A program made the translations under genes and the position numbers. Under the pieces are notes generated by a model, which saw only the letters and a program-made list of their open reading frames with translations, was not told where the DNA came from and searched no databases. Of a DNA stretch of 57,355 bases, positions 36,480 through 44,395 are shown one piece after another. Origin of the DNA: Candidatus Endomicrobium neocapritermitis (GTDB taxonomy: Bacteria > Elusimicrobiota > Endomicrobiia > Endomicrobiales > Endomicrobiaceae); contig WRJZ01000040.1 in assembly GCA_009778325.1 (NCBI GenBank), positions 1 through 57,355 on the forward strand, written 5' to 3'. The stretch's first letter is position 1. Every line of letters begins with the position of its first letter.

Positions 36480-36530
36480 AAAATACTATATTCTTATTTA
36501 TTTGACAAATATTTTGCTTTATATTATAGT
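36480..36530. promoter_or_regulatory. Divergent promoters with overlapping -35 boxes
   Basis: On the plus strand TTGACA (36502-36507), a 17-bp spacer and TATAGT (36525-36530) drive the CDGSH gene. On the minus strand TTGTCA (36508-36503), a 17-bp spacer and TATTTT (36485-36480) face the cupin operon. The two -35 boxes share five bases, so only one polymerase could bind at a time. Confidence 0.6.
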
Positions 36531-36579
36531 GTAAAAAATTATCAGTATCGGCGTTAAAATTGTTAACAAAGGAGCGCAT

Positions 36580-37278
36580 ATGAAAAAGATTAAAGTTACA
36601 AAAAACGGGCCGTATTTTGTTTCAGGCGAAGTTCCTTTATACTTAAAACAAATCGTTGAAGAAAACGGAGTTAATGTTTTAAAAACCGTGAAAAAATTTG
36701 ATACTCCAAAAGAAGGCTATGCTTTGTGCAGGTGCGGAAAAAGCAATAACCCTCCTTTTTGCGACGCTACGCACCAAAGCGTTGATTTTGACGGAACCGA
36801 AGTTTCGGGACACGGCAAATATGCGGACAGAGCAGAAGTTTACCGCGGCGAAGGCATGGAGCTGCTTGACGACGGCAGATGCGCTTTTGCAAGATTTTGC
36901 CATAAACATCTCGGAGACGTATGGACATTAACCGAAAACTCCGACAATCCGGAAGCAAAAAAACAAGCTGTCGAAGCCGCTTCGCAATGCCCTACAGGCA
37001 GGCTTACAGCCGTGCTTAACCAAAAACTTTTTGAACCTGAACTGGAAGACAGCATAAGCATAGTTGAAGACACGCCTAAAAAAGTAAGCGCGGGAGTATT
37101 TGTTACGGGCAATATTATAATTGAAGACGCTGACGGCAAGACATATGAAGCAAGAAACCGACAGGCGCTGTGCAGATGCGGACATTCCGGGTTAAAACCT
37201 TTCTGCGACGCAAGGCATGTAAGCGCGCGTTATAATGACGGAATAAAAAGAAAAAGCGGTAAAAATATAGCAAAATAA
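36580..37278 (+). CDS. CDGSH iron-sulfur protein with central divergent 4Fe-4S domain
   Basis: The protein has three cluster-binding modules. A first CDGSH-type finger is CRCGKSNNPPFCDATH (residues about 49-64). The central module has CAFARFCHKH and, after about 40 residues, SQCPTGRLTAV, the Fer4_19 mono-cluster pattern. The second CDGSH-type finger is CRCGHSGLKPFCDARH near 205-220. CDGSH domains bind 2Fe-2S clusters with three Cys and one His, and are redox or cluster-transfer proteins. At 232 aa with no leader it is cytosolic. The sequence has a strong promoter and AGGAG. The exported PEBP gene follows 20 bases after its stop. The physiological partner is unknown. Confidence 0.9.
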   Translation: MKKIKVTKNGPYFVSGEVPLYLKQIVEENGVNVLKTVKKFDTPKEGYALCRCGKSNNPPFCDATHQSVDFDGTEVSGHGKYADRAEVYRGEGMELLDDGRCAFARFCHKHLGDVWTLTENSDNPEAKKQAVEAASQCPTGRLTAVLNQKLFEPELEDSISIVEDTPKKVSAGVFVTGNIIIEDADGKTYEARNRQALCRCGHSGLKPFCDARHVSARYNDGIKRKSGKNIAK

Positions 37279-37298
37279 TTTAGGAGGTGCCGTTAATT

Positions 37299-37829
37299 AT
37301 GAAAAAGATTTTTGCGGTAATATTTACGGGAATGTTTATTCTGGCAAATACCGAGGCAATGGCCTTTGATATTTATAGTAAAACTATAGTTGACAATTCG
37401 CTTATGTCTATTGAACAGGCGAGCGATAAATGCGGCGGAACAAATATTTCCCCGGATTTAGAATGGAGCGAAGTCCCTGAAGGAGCAAAAAGCTTGGCGT
37501 TAATAGTCCATGATCCGGACGCGCCGGTGGAACACGGATGGTATCACTGGATTGTGGTTGATATACCCATAACTGTTACTGGCGTGGCAAAGGGCGCAAA
37601 GTTCGCAAAGCCTGCCCGTGAAATTGTCACGAGTTACGGCGTTCCAGGATATGACGGGCCATGCCCGCCGGTAGGACACGGAATGCATCATTATCATTTT
37701 ACTCTGTATGCTCTGAATACTGAAAAAATAAAATTGACTCCGAAGATGAAACCGTATGAGGTAGAAGCGGCAGTTAAGGCGCACGCTCTTAGCCAGGTAA
37801 CGCTTACCGGACTTTACGAAAGGAAATAG
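37299..37829 (+). CDS. Exported YbhB/YbcL-family PEBP-like protein
   Basis: I chose ATG 37299, with AGGAGG 11 bases upstream; an in-frame GTG at 37287 overlaps that Shine-Dalgarno. The 176-aa product starts with a signal peptide (MKKIFAVIFTGMFILANTEAMA). The rest is a bacterial phosphatidylethanolamine-binding-protein/Raf-kinase-inhibitor-like domain: NISPDLEWSEVPEGAKSLAL, then DPDAPVEHGWYHWIVVDIP and GPCPPVGHGMHHYHFTLYAL, which hold the ligand-pocket residues. Bacterial relatives are both cytoplasmic (YbhB) and periplasmic (YbcL); no enzymatic role is established. It is probably co-transcribed with the CDGSH gene. Confidence 0.9.
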   Translation: MKKIFAVIFTGMFILANTEAMAFDIYSKTIVDNSLMSIEQASDKCGGTNISPDLEWSEVPEGAKSLALIVHDPDAPVEHGWYHWIVVDIPITVTGVAKGAKFAKPAREIVTSYGVPGYDGPCPPVGHGMHHYHFTLYALNTEKIKLTPKMKPYEVEAAVKAHALSQVTLTGLYERK

Positions 37830-37847
37830 TTTTAGACGTTGCCTTAC

Positions 37848-38609
37848 TTAATTAAAATATCCTGTCGGCATTAGATATAAAGGAGATTCTTCTTCCGGAA
37901 GACGAAGCAGTTCGCTTACTCTGCCGTCTGTAAACGCTGCTATGGCGCATGTGCTTAAGCCAAGCGCCTCTGCCTGCAGATAAATATTCTGTGCGGAATG
38001 TCCTATTTCCATAAACACATATCTTTCAACTCCGCGCTGGCCGTATCTTTCTACAACTCTGCTGAATACGGCAGCGTAAACAACCGTTACGGACGCGTCT
38101 CTTATCATAACCTGATTTAGTGCGGCGGCGCTGAGCTCTTCCCTGACGTCTCTGTCTATCGTTCTTATTATTTTATGTTCCTGAGAAATATATTTATATA
38201 CACCGGCTTCTATTCCCTCCACATTTCCGACTACTGCATAAATTTCCAAAGGGTACAATGCGCCTGCGGAAGGAGCCGTACGCAGCCCGCCTCTTAACAA
38301 CGGATTATTTATAGGCAATGTAATTCCGTAAGCTGCCCATAAAATTTGCGACAGCTGCTCCGCCGACAGCTCTCTGTTTTGAAATTCCCTGCGTGAACGG
38401 CGATTCGCCAATGCGTCTTCCACGCTTACATTACCTTTGGTTTTAGGGGAAGGTAAAGTATAAGTCAACTGTGAATTTTCGATTTTAGCCGCGGCAATGC
38501 CGCTCTTCTGGTTTGCGTGAGTTTCACTGCGGCAGCCGGAAAGCGCTATTACCATAAATATAACCAGCCCAAAAAACATAAAGCAAATTTTTCCCGGTAA
38601 ATATTGCAT
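37848..38609 (-). CDS. Lipoprotein SagB-type nitroreductase-fold oxidoreductase
   Basis: The lipobox LSGC places Cys26 at the mature N-terminus. The FMN-binding nitroreductase fold follows, with NRRSRREF at 69-76, LSQILWAAYGI, then TAPSAGALYPLEIYAV, which identifies the SagB-type dehydrogenase subgroup. Standalone SagB-type proteins of about 200-250 aa outside thiazole-peptide clusters are common and of unknown substrate. Export makes it part of a set of extracytoplasmic flavin or Fe-S proteins in this window. AAGGAG precedes ATG 38609. The gene lies downstream of the Na/Pi cotransporter, separated by palindromic element A. No toxin-precursor or other sag genes are present, so natural-product processing is unlikely. 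Confidence 0.88.
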   Translation of the reverse strand: MQYLPGKICFMFFGLVIFMVIALSGCRSETHANQKSGIAAAKIENSQLTYTLPSPKTKGNVSVEDALANRRSRREFQNRELSAEQLSQILWAAYGITLPINNPLLRGGLRTAPSAGALYPLEIYAVVGNVEGIEAGVYKYISQEHKIIRTIDRDVREELSAAALNQVMIRDASVTVVYAAVFSRVVERYGQRGVERYVFMEIGHSAQNIYLQAEALGLSTCAIAAFTDGRVSELLRLPEEESPLYLMPTGYFN

Positions 38610-38630
38610 AACAGCTCCTTTTTTAACTGC

Positions 38631-38752
38631 AGAGTGAAGAGTTAAAAGTGGAGAGTGGAGATATTGTGTTTCGGCAAAGCCGAAACCGATTTACAGGTTT
38701 TCGCTTCGCGAAAACTCAGTATCTTCACTTTTCACTCTCCACTCTTCACTCT
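38631..38752. repeat. Palindromic intergenic element, 7-bp-repeat arms and two inner hairpins (A)
   Basis: The left arm has heptamers GAGTGAA, GAGTTAA, AAGTGGA, GAGTGGA from 38632; the right arm has TATCTTC, ACTTTTC, ACTCTCC, ACTCTTC to 38752. Inner hairpins are TTTCGGC-AAA-GCCGAAA (38669-38685) and GTTTTCGC-TTC-GCGAAAAC (38697-38715). The left side ends immediately before the Shine-Dalgarno region of the nitroreductase gene. Confidence 0.85.
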
Positions 38753-38771
38753 TTTTTATTATAACATCTCC

Positions 38772-40823
38772 CTAACTGTCTTTCTGTGAGATTATTCTTC
38801 CTACATCGCTGACAAGCGAATTAATCTTGGTGTACTGGGCAAGAATATCTATATGAAGCCCTGAAGTTTCTATTGATTCCTGTAAATTGGCGTGAAGTCT
38901 GGCTATATGCTTTTGCCGGAGTTCCGTTTCCAAAAGCCTTATTGCCGGTTTGGAATCCGCAACCTCTTGCGCCAGACCGGTGTCATTGGTGCCGAAAGCG
39001 TTAATTGCTTTGGAAAGATTATCATAAACAACGGCGTGAATTTTTTTTATGTCTGCCAATCCTTCGTCTGAAAATCTTGAATAACTTCTTATCTTCTTTT
39101 TAGCTATATGCATGAGATTTCTGTCTATAATATCGGCAATTTCATCAAGATCCGAAGCTATATACAAAAGGTCGATTTCGGCTTTAGACTGCTTTGCGCT
39201 TAACTTCCTTTGCCCTATTTTAGTCAAATACGGCACTATCTCTTTATTGAGCAAATCTATTTTCATTCCTTTGTAAGATATGCTTTCCGGAATCTCTATA
39301 TTTCTGGTTTTAAGGGCTTTAATCGAACTGTTGAGCATCTCAAGCACGAATTCGGCAAGCCGTTCAATTTCTTTCTTTGAAAGTTCAAGCGCTTTGTCAG
39401 TGTTTTTTTCTATGCTTTTTATGTCTATGTAAATGGTTCCGAAGGCAATTTCGGAATTTTTAAACGGATAAAAGAAAAAAATCATTTTCTGCAAATACTT
39501 TAAAAACGGAAGCAGTATAGCGGCGTTGAGCACGGCAACCAGAGTGTGCGACATGGCTATCTGCCTTCCTATATCTTCGGTAAAAAAGAAAGTTTTCGTA
39601 AACCATTTAATAAAAACAAACCAAATGCCTTCCCCCTGAACCGCTATATACTGTAAAAAAGGAAAGACCATTATTACTGCAAGCGTCTGCTGCACAATCT
39701 GCCATATCATAGTCCTTTTCGCGTTTCTCGGAAGTTTCATCGTAGCCAGCACCACTGTTATGCAGGTTCCTATCTGCGAACCCAAAGCCAGACAAACCGC
39801 CTGACTCAGAGTCAGTACGTTTGACGCCGCAAGAGCTATCACTATACCCACAACCGCACCGCTGGACTGAATTAAAATCGTTATGGCAATACCCACAAGT
39901 ATTCCGAAAACAGGAGACTGTCCCTGCATAATAAAATCCAAAAACACAGGGTTGAGCGTTACCGGAACCATAGCGTCCGACATCAATTTCATTCCGAAAA
40001 ATAAAATACCGAACCCGAATATCGCGTCGCCGACTTCGGAAATTCTCTTCCCCCCGGACACGAAAGATATCAGGTATCCGAACGCTATTATCGGAAGCGC
40101 GAAATTAATAAGCCTGAAAGCTACAAGCTGAGCGGTAATAGTGGAACCTATTGATGCCCCGAGAGACACTGACATTGCCTGAAAAAACGATAAAAGTCCG
40201 GCGCTGACAAGACTGACGGCGAGCAGCATGGTTGCCGAACTTGACTGGTTTAAAGCAGTCATAAAAAAACCCGAGGCAACGCCTTTTAATTTTGAAGACG
40301 TGAGAGAAGTCAGAACGGAACGAAACCTGTAACCGGCGACTTTCTGAAGCGCGTTATTTATAAATGCCATTCCGAAAAGCAGAAGAGCAAGCCCGCCCGC
40401 AATATTTACAGCCATCATCGCAACCCAGTTTTTATTAAAAGATATTGCTTTAAAAACAACATTTCCGGACGCGTCATCCGACGACGCAACAACAATTACT
40501 TCATCATGGGCATCCTTGCCCAAAACAAGCTTTCCTCCGGCATATCCGTCGGCGTCGGTATAAACGCTTGGTCTATCAAAATGGCTTAAGCCGATTCTGT
40601 TAATCTCATTTTTCCCCCTGATAATCGAGAAATCAACTTTAATGTTGCCGACAGGCTCATTATTTTGGTTGACGACTCTGACTACAAATTCATCTTTAAG
40701 CGGATATCCGCGTATGCCGGTTTGCCCGTTTCCGGAAACAAGAAGTATGTTATTTTCCGCGGCAAACGCCGCGCAGAAAATAAATAAAAAGAATGTTATG
40801 ATAATAAATTTTATTTTGTTCAT
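38772..40823 (-). CDS. Na+/phosphate cotransporter (NptA/PhoU-fusion type) with N-terminal Ig-like domain
   Basis: The 683-aa chain has a signal peptide, then an extracytoplasmic Ig-like (Big_1-like) domain of about 100 residues (VRVVNQNNEPVGNIKVDFSI, TDADGYAGGKLVLG). A Na/Pi-cotransporter core follows with the two inverted QSS repeats: ALNQSSSATMLLAVSLVSAG and ILIQSSGAVVGIVIALA, each followed by a glycine-rich SLGASIGST or ALGSQIGTC helix. The C-terminal 200 residues are helical and PhoU-like (DEIADIIDRNLMHIAKKK). NptA-PhoU fusions are widespread; an added Ig-like domain is less usual. It imports phosphate, or possibly only signals phosphate state. It is the last gene of the long minus-strand series before element A. 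Confidence 0.9.
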   Translation of the reverse strand: MNKIKFIIITFFLFIFCAAFAAENNILLVSGNGQTGIRGYPLKDEFVVRVVNQNNEPVGNIKVDFSIIRGKNEINRIGLSHFDRPSVYTDADGYAGGKLVLGKDAHDEVIVVASSDDASGNVVFKAISFNKNWVAMMAVNIAGGLALLLFGMAFINNALQKVAGYRFRSVLTSLTSSKLKGVASGFFMTALNQSSSATMLLAVSLVSAGLLSFFQAMSVSLGASIGSTITAQLVAFRLINFALPIIAFGYLISFVSGGKRISEVGDAIFGFGILFFGMKLMSDAMVPVTLNPVFLDFIMQGQSPVFGILVGIAITILIQSSGAVVGIVIALAASNVLTLSQAVCLALGSQIGTCITVVLATMKLPRNAKRTMIWQIVQQTLAVIMVFPFLQYIAVQGEGIWFVFIKWFTKTFFFTEDIGRQIAMSHTLVAVLNAAILLPFLKYLQKMIFFFYPFKNSEIAFGTIYIDIKSIEKNTDKALELSKKEIERLAEFVLEMLNSSIKALKTRNIEIPESISYKGMKIDLLNKEIVPYLTKIGQRKLSAKQSKAEIDLLYIASDLDEIADIIDRNLMHIAKKKIRSYSRFSDEGLADIKKIHAVVYDNLSKAINAFGTNDTGLAQEVADSKPAIRLLETELRQKHIARLHANLQESIETSGLHIDILAQYTKINSLVSDVGRIISQKDS

Positions 40824-40860
40824 TTGTAAGTTTTTATTTAATTATTTTTGAACATGTAAT

Positions 40861-40900
40861 TGTGCCACTATGATACTGAAACAAGTTCGGCATGACACTG
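40861..40900. repeat. Single arm of J-type palindrome between cdd and the Na/Pi gene
   Basis: CTGAAACAAGTTCGGCATGACAC at 40876-40898 matches the right arm of element J (32282-32304) with a few differences. The second half of the element is missing. The rest of the 77-bp gap is AT-rich with no other feature. Confidence 0.55.
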
Positions 40901-41302
40901 CTATCTCCCTAAATTTTTCTTACTGAAAGAATACGGCAATAAATCTTTTATATTTATAACGACAATATCTTTATTGTTCTTATTAATCACAACATCCGCG
41001 TCAGGCGCAAGCTCTAAAATGACCTGACGGCACGCTCCGCACGGAAAAACATTGCCGCTTTTTGTCCATACCGCGACAGCTTCAATATTTTTTTCTCCGG
41101 CCGACACGGCATTAAACAAGGCACCGCGTTCCGCACAGTTTGTAAGCCCGTAAGAAGCATTTTCAATATTTGCGCCTCTGTATATTTTTCCGCTCGCGCA
41201 CAATACGGCGCTGCCTACTGGAAATTTTGAATATTTACTGCGGCTGTTTTTAGCCGCAGCTTCAGCTTCTTTAATAAGTTTGATATATTTTTTTTCTTTC
41301 AT
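40901..41302 (-). CDS. cdd: Cytidine deaminase
   Basis: This 133-aa homotetrameric-type cytidine deaminase converts (deoxy)cytidine to (deoxy)uridine. The zinc-binding, catalytic signature is present: NCAERGAL (C-A-E with proton-shuttle Glu) near residues 55-62 and PCGACRQ near 92-98. KYSKFPVGSAVL near the N-terminus and GANIENASYG are the substrate-loop motifs of the family. The product feeds DeoA in the same minus-strand series. The start ATG 41302 gives the usual N-terminus, but no strong Shine-Dalgarno is seen. It lies downstream of mtnP, separated by half a repeat element. Confidence 0.95.
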   Translation of the reverse strand: MKEKKYIKLIKEAEAAAKNSRSKYSKFPVGSAVLCASGKIYRGANIENASYGLTNCAERGALFNAVSAGEKNIEAVAVWTKSGNVFPCGACRQVILELAPDADVVINKNNKDIVVINIKDLLPYSFSKKNLGR

Positions 41303-41350
41303 ATAGATCCGGCCTCACCAACTGAAAATTAACATCTTTGTCTTTGCCAT

Positions 41351-41382
41351 GCATCTACGCATCACTGCATCTCTGCATCATT
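41351..41382. repeat. Octamer array at the mtnP stop (H, half element)
   Basis: Four tandem octamers: GCATCTAC, GCATCACT, GCATCTCT, GCATCATT. The family core TTTGTCTTTGCC precedes them at 41337-41348. The TGA stop of mtnP (41380-41378) is inside the last octamer. No complementary second arm is present. Confidence 0.7.
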
Positions 41383-42259
41383 TGCTATAGTATTTATCCA
41401 AAAGCAATGCTAATTTTTTATATGTAGGGCTTATCAAAAGTTTTTCGGGAGCGGTCATTACCGAGCTCCGTAAAGAGCTGCCGCAAGAGCATTTTGCATG
41501 CCTTTGAGAAAGCTTCGCAGCCAAATCTCTTATAACTCTTCTGCTGTTTGAAATATTAGCGGCAACGGTAGCAATGACGGCGTCATTTGTAACTTCTTCA
41601 CCTTCTTTCCATACGTCAAAATCCGTTACAAGCGATATATTCGCATAACACATTTCCGCTTCCCTGGCAAGCTTAGCCTCGGGCACGGCAGTCATCCCTA
41701 CTATAGAAAAACCATGCTGGCGGTTTATTTCAGATTCCGCCTTTGTAGAAAACTGCGGACCGTCAATACAGACATATGTTCCGCCGAAATGGTGCTCTAT
41801 TCCAAGCTCATAAACAGAGTTATGTATAATCTCTCTTATTTCATCGCAGAAAGGCCTTGCCATTCCGACATGCGCGACTATTCCTTCACCGAAAAAAGTG
41901 TTCGGCCTGTTTTTTGTCCTGTCAAAAATCTGGTCCGGAATAACAAAATCTTTCGGTTTCATTTTTTCTTTAAGCGAGCCGCACGCGGTAAAAGCCACTA
42001 TCTGCTCCACTCCAATCGACTTTAAAGCGTACATATTTGCTCTCTGGTTTATTTCCGAAGGCAGAAGAGCATGACCTTTTCCGTGCCTCGGCAGAAACGC
42101 GCACTTAACTCCGTTTATCGCGCCTATCACAACTTTGTCGGACGGCTTGCCGAAAGGCGTGTCGATATCTTTTTCAATGATATCTTCAATACCGTCAATT
42201 TCGTACAAACCGCTTCCGCCGATAAACGCAATCTTCGCCAAATTTTCTTTTTCAGACAT
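41378..42259 (-). CDS. mtnP: S-methyl-5'-thioadenosine phosphorylase (or related 6-oxopurine phosphorylase)
   Basis: This is a trimeric nucleoside phosphorylase of the MTAP/PNP-2 family, 293 aa. The phosphate loop is GGSGLYEIDG at residues 13-22, followed by PRHGKGHALLPSEINQRAN, the phosphate and ribose-binding region. The base-binding loop reads VTDFDVW, with the acidic residues that distinguish MTAP (6-aminopurine) from PNP. IDGPQFSTKAE and VGMTAVPEA are the other conserved segments. It recycles methylthioadenosine from polyamine or quorum-signal synthesis, and can also split adenosine in some bacteria. It lies after recJ with element I between. The substrate choice is inferred from the motif only. 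Confidence 0.85.
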   Translation of the reverse strand: MSEKENLAKIAFIGGSGLYEIDGIEDIIEKDIDTPFGKPSDKVVIGAINGVKCAFLPRHGKGHALLPSEINQRANMYALKSIGVEQIVAFTACGSLKEKMKPKDFVIPDQIFDRTKNRPNTFFGEGIVAHVGMARPFCDEIREIIHNSVYELGIEHHFGGTYVCIDGPQFSTKAESEINRQHGFSIVGMTAVPEAKLAREAEMCYANISLVTDFDVWKEGEEVTNDAVIATVAANISNSRRVIRDLAAKLSQRHAKCSCGSSLRSSVMTAPEKLLISPTYKKLALLLDKYYSK

Positions 42260-42277
42260 TGTTATCTCCTTTTTAAC

Positions 42278-42361
42278 GACAATTACAAATAAAATACCTG
42301 AAAGCCTTTTGCCGTTTATTTGTCTTTGCCGTTGATTCGTAATTCGTCATTCGTAATTGTC
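42278..42361. repeat. Palindromic element overlapping the recJ stop (I)
   Basis: The right arm has heptamers ATTCGTA, ATTCGTC, ATTCGTA, ATTGTCT (42335-42362). It pairs partly with GACAATTACAAATAAA at 42278. The middle holds two copies of TTTGCCGTT, one within TTTGTCTTTGCCGTT. The recJ stop (TGA, 42349-42347) lies inside the heptamers, and the left end abuts TTAAAAAGGAG, the Shine-Dalgarno region of mtnP. Confidence 0.7.
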
Positions 42362-44395
42362 TTTTATATCTACTACGCACAGCTGGGCGATCTGCTTATC
42401 ATTTCTGCCGATTACATCCATGTGAAACGCCACGTCAATCAAACTTTCTTTTCTTAACATCTCGGCATACTCGCCTTGATTCCAGAAAACAGCCTGCACG
42501 TTTCTGCTGCCTTTCTGCGAAACTTTAAATTTAACATGCTCATAGTTTCCGCCGAAAACTGAAACCTCGGTTGCGGAAACGCCTTTCAGACAGAAAATAG
42601 GTCTTTGGTTCTGCATTCCGAAAGGCTCCAATATCTCCAGCTGTTTATAAAAATCCATGCTTATGTCTGAAATTTTCAGTTCGCAGTCAATCTCTATATT
42701 TTCGCACGGGTCAAATTCAACAATGTGTTTCTCGGCATACCCTTTAATTCTTTTTTTAAAATTTTCTATGTTCGCGTGCGACACGGTAAATCCGGCCGCC
42801 TGGCTGTGCCCTCCGTATTTAACGAGAATATCCTTAACGCTTTCCAGCGCGGCTATCAAATCAAAACCTTCAACTGACCTTGCGGCTCCTATTGCCTCGT
42901 TTCCATCTGATATCAGCAAAAACGCGGGCTTTAAATAACTTTTTACCATCTGCGACGCGACAATGCCCGTTACCCCGTGCTCAAGGTTTGCCGCGTTTAT
43001 AATAAATACTTTATCGCGGTTTAAATCGCACTGCTGCATTAAAAGATGCTTAAACTGCTCAATATTTTCCGACTGAAGCCATCTTCTGCCTTCATTAAGT
43101 TTTACAATGTCAGCATAAAGGTTTTTTGCCTGAAAAACATCTTTTGTCATAAGAAGCTGCGCCGAAAGCATGCCTCTGCCCATTCTTCCGGAAGAGTTCA
43201 GCATAGGAGTAACATTCCATGAAATTGACCTGGAATTTATATATTGTATATTTCTGGAAATCAAAGTATCTTCAATTAAAAGCCCGAGCCCTGGCCTTGC
43301 ATTAGGATTTGCAGCGATAATATTCAAACCTTCCCTGACTATTATGCGGTTTTCGTCGATTAAAGGCATCGAATCTGCTATTGTGCCTAAAGCGCACAAA
43401 TCGAGATTATTAATAAAAAAGCTTTTCATTCTCAAATCTTCATTATTTTTCTTAATCCTGTAGCTGCGCAAAATTTTCTTTTCGTCATTTTCCATGCCTG
43501 CAAAATCATGAAGAACGAAAATTTCGATTTTATCTTTTAAAAGAGCGTCATTTTTTATTAAGGCGTCTTTTAACTCTTTGTTGTTGGCATAGGCTTTAAA
43601 AGCCTGTTTAAAAACGCTTTTTATTTCGGCAGCTCCGGAAAACGGAATTTTTTCGCCGTTAATATCATTTTTAACTTTTATATAAAAACCCGAGAAATCA
43701 GAATCATTATGTTCCGCATAACAAACTATTATTTCTTTATCGTATTCTTTGGCGAAAGCCGCCATTAAAGCCTGCGCTGTTTTCAAAGCTACGGCGCATC
43801 CCGCTATGTCTTTAAAAGGATAAGAAGAATCAGTGTTTTTCGGATTGATAACCGCATAAGCTTCGGGAACGCCTTCATAAGGAGGTTCGTGATGATCCGT
43901 CACAATAACGTCTATGCCGAGACTGTTTGCATATTTTATTTCTTCAAAAGCGGATATTCCGCAGTCAACCGTAATTAAAAGCTTTACCCCGTCGGCGGCA
44001 TATTTCGTAAGAATGTCTTTATGTATGCCGTAACCTTCATCGGCCGGAACATACCACTGCGCCTTCCCGCCAAGCTCTTTTACGGTATTTACTATTACGT
44101 TTACGGCTGTTATCCCGTCAACGTCCCTGTCTCCATACACTAAAATATTTTCGCCGTTATCGATTGCTTTTTTTATTCTGTCTGCGGCTTTCTTCATATC
44201 GCGAAACAAAAAAGGATTATAAGTATGCTCTATCCCGCCGTGCAAAAAAACCGCTCCCTTTTCAACGCTGTCTATTCCTCTGTTAAGCATAATCGCCGCT
44301 ATTTTAGGATTAACGGAAAGCGCCTCGGAAATTTCGGTTATCTTCCGGGAATCATTGGCAAAAATTTTCCAGTTTTTTTCTTTTTCAATATTCAT
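42347..44395 (-). CDS. recJ: Single-stranded-DNA-specific 5'-3' exonuclease RecJ
   Basis: I chose ATG 44395, which overlaps the deoA stop (TAATG); a longer in-frame start at 44458 would run inside deoA. The 682-aa product has the DHH phosphoesterase motifs: GDRDVDGIT (motif I), ITVDCGIS (II) and VTDHHEPP (III). After a long linker the DHHA1 domain has KYGGHSQAAGFTV, then an OB-fold C-terminus. RecJ degrades single-stranded DNA in recombination and mismatch repair. Between DHH motifs there is an insertion of about 100 residues (KEYDKEIIVCYAE to KNNEDLRM) that looks like the longer RecJ of spirochaetes and relatives. Overlap with deoA suggests translational coupling, odd for a repair gene. The last residues (DNYE) are encoded by repeat sequence. 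Confidence 0.93.
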   Translation of the reverse strand: MNIEKEKNWKIFANDSRKITEISEALSVNPKIAAIMLNRGIDSVEKGAVFLHGGIEHTYNPFLFRDMKKAADRIKKAIDNGENILVYGDRDVDGITAVNVIVNTVKELGGKAQWYVPADEGYGIHKDILTKYAADGVKLLITVDCGISAFEEIKYANSLGIDVIVTDHHEPPYEGVPEAYAVINPKNTDSSYPFKDIAGCAVALKTAQALMAAFAKEYDKEIIVCYAEHNDSDFSGFYIKVKNDINGEKIPFSGAAEIKSVFKQAFKAYANNKELKDALIKNDALLKDKIEIFVLHDFAGMENDEKKILRSYRIKKNNEDLRMKSFFINNLDLCALGTIADSMPLIDENRIIVREGLNIIAANPNARPGLGLLIEDTLISRNIQYINSRSISWNVTPMLNSSGRMGRGMLSAQLLMTKDVFQAKNLYADIVKLNEGRRWLQSENIEQFKHLLMQQCDLNRDKVFIINAANLEHGVTGIVASQMVKSYLKPAFLLISDGNEAIGAARSVEGFDLIAALESVKDILVKYGGHSQAAGFTVSHANIENFKKRIKGYAEKHIVEFDPCENIEIDCELKISDISMDFYKQLEILEPFGMQNQRPIFCLKGVSATEVSVFGGNYEHVKFKVSQKGSRNVQAVFWNQGEYAEMLRKESLIDVAFHMDVIGRNDKQIAQLCVVDIKDNYE

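Noticed and set aside
37848-38609. Thiazole/oxazole-modified peptide cluster (because of the SagB-type domain)
   Set aside because: No precursor, cyclodehydratase or transporter genes are nearby, and this protein is a lipoprotein.
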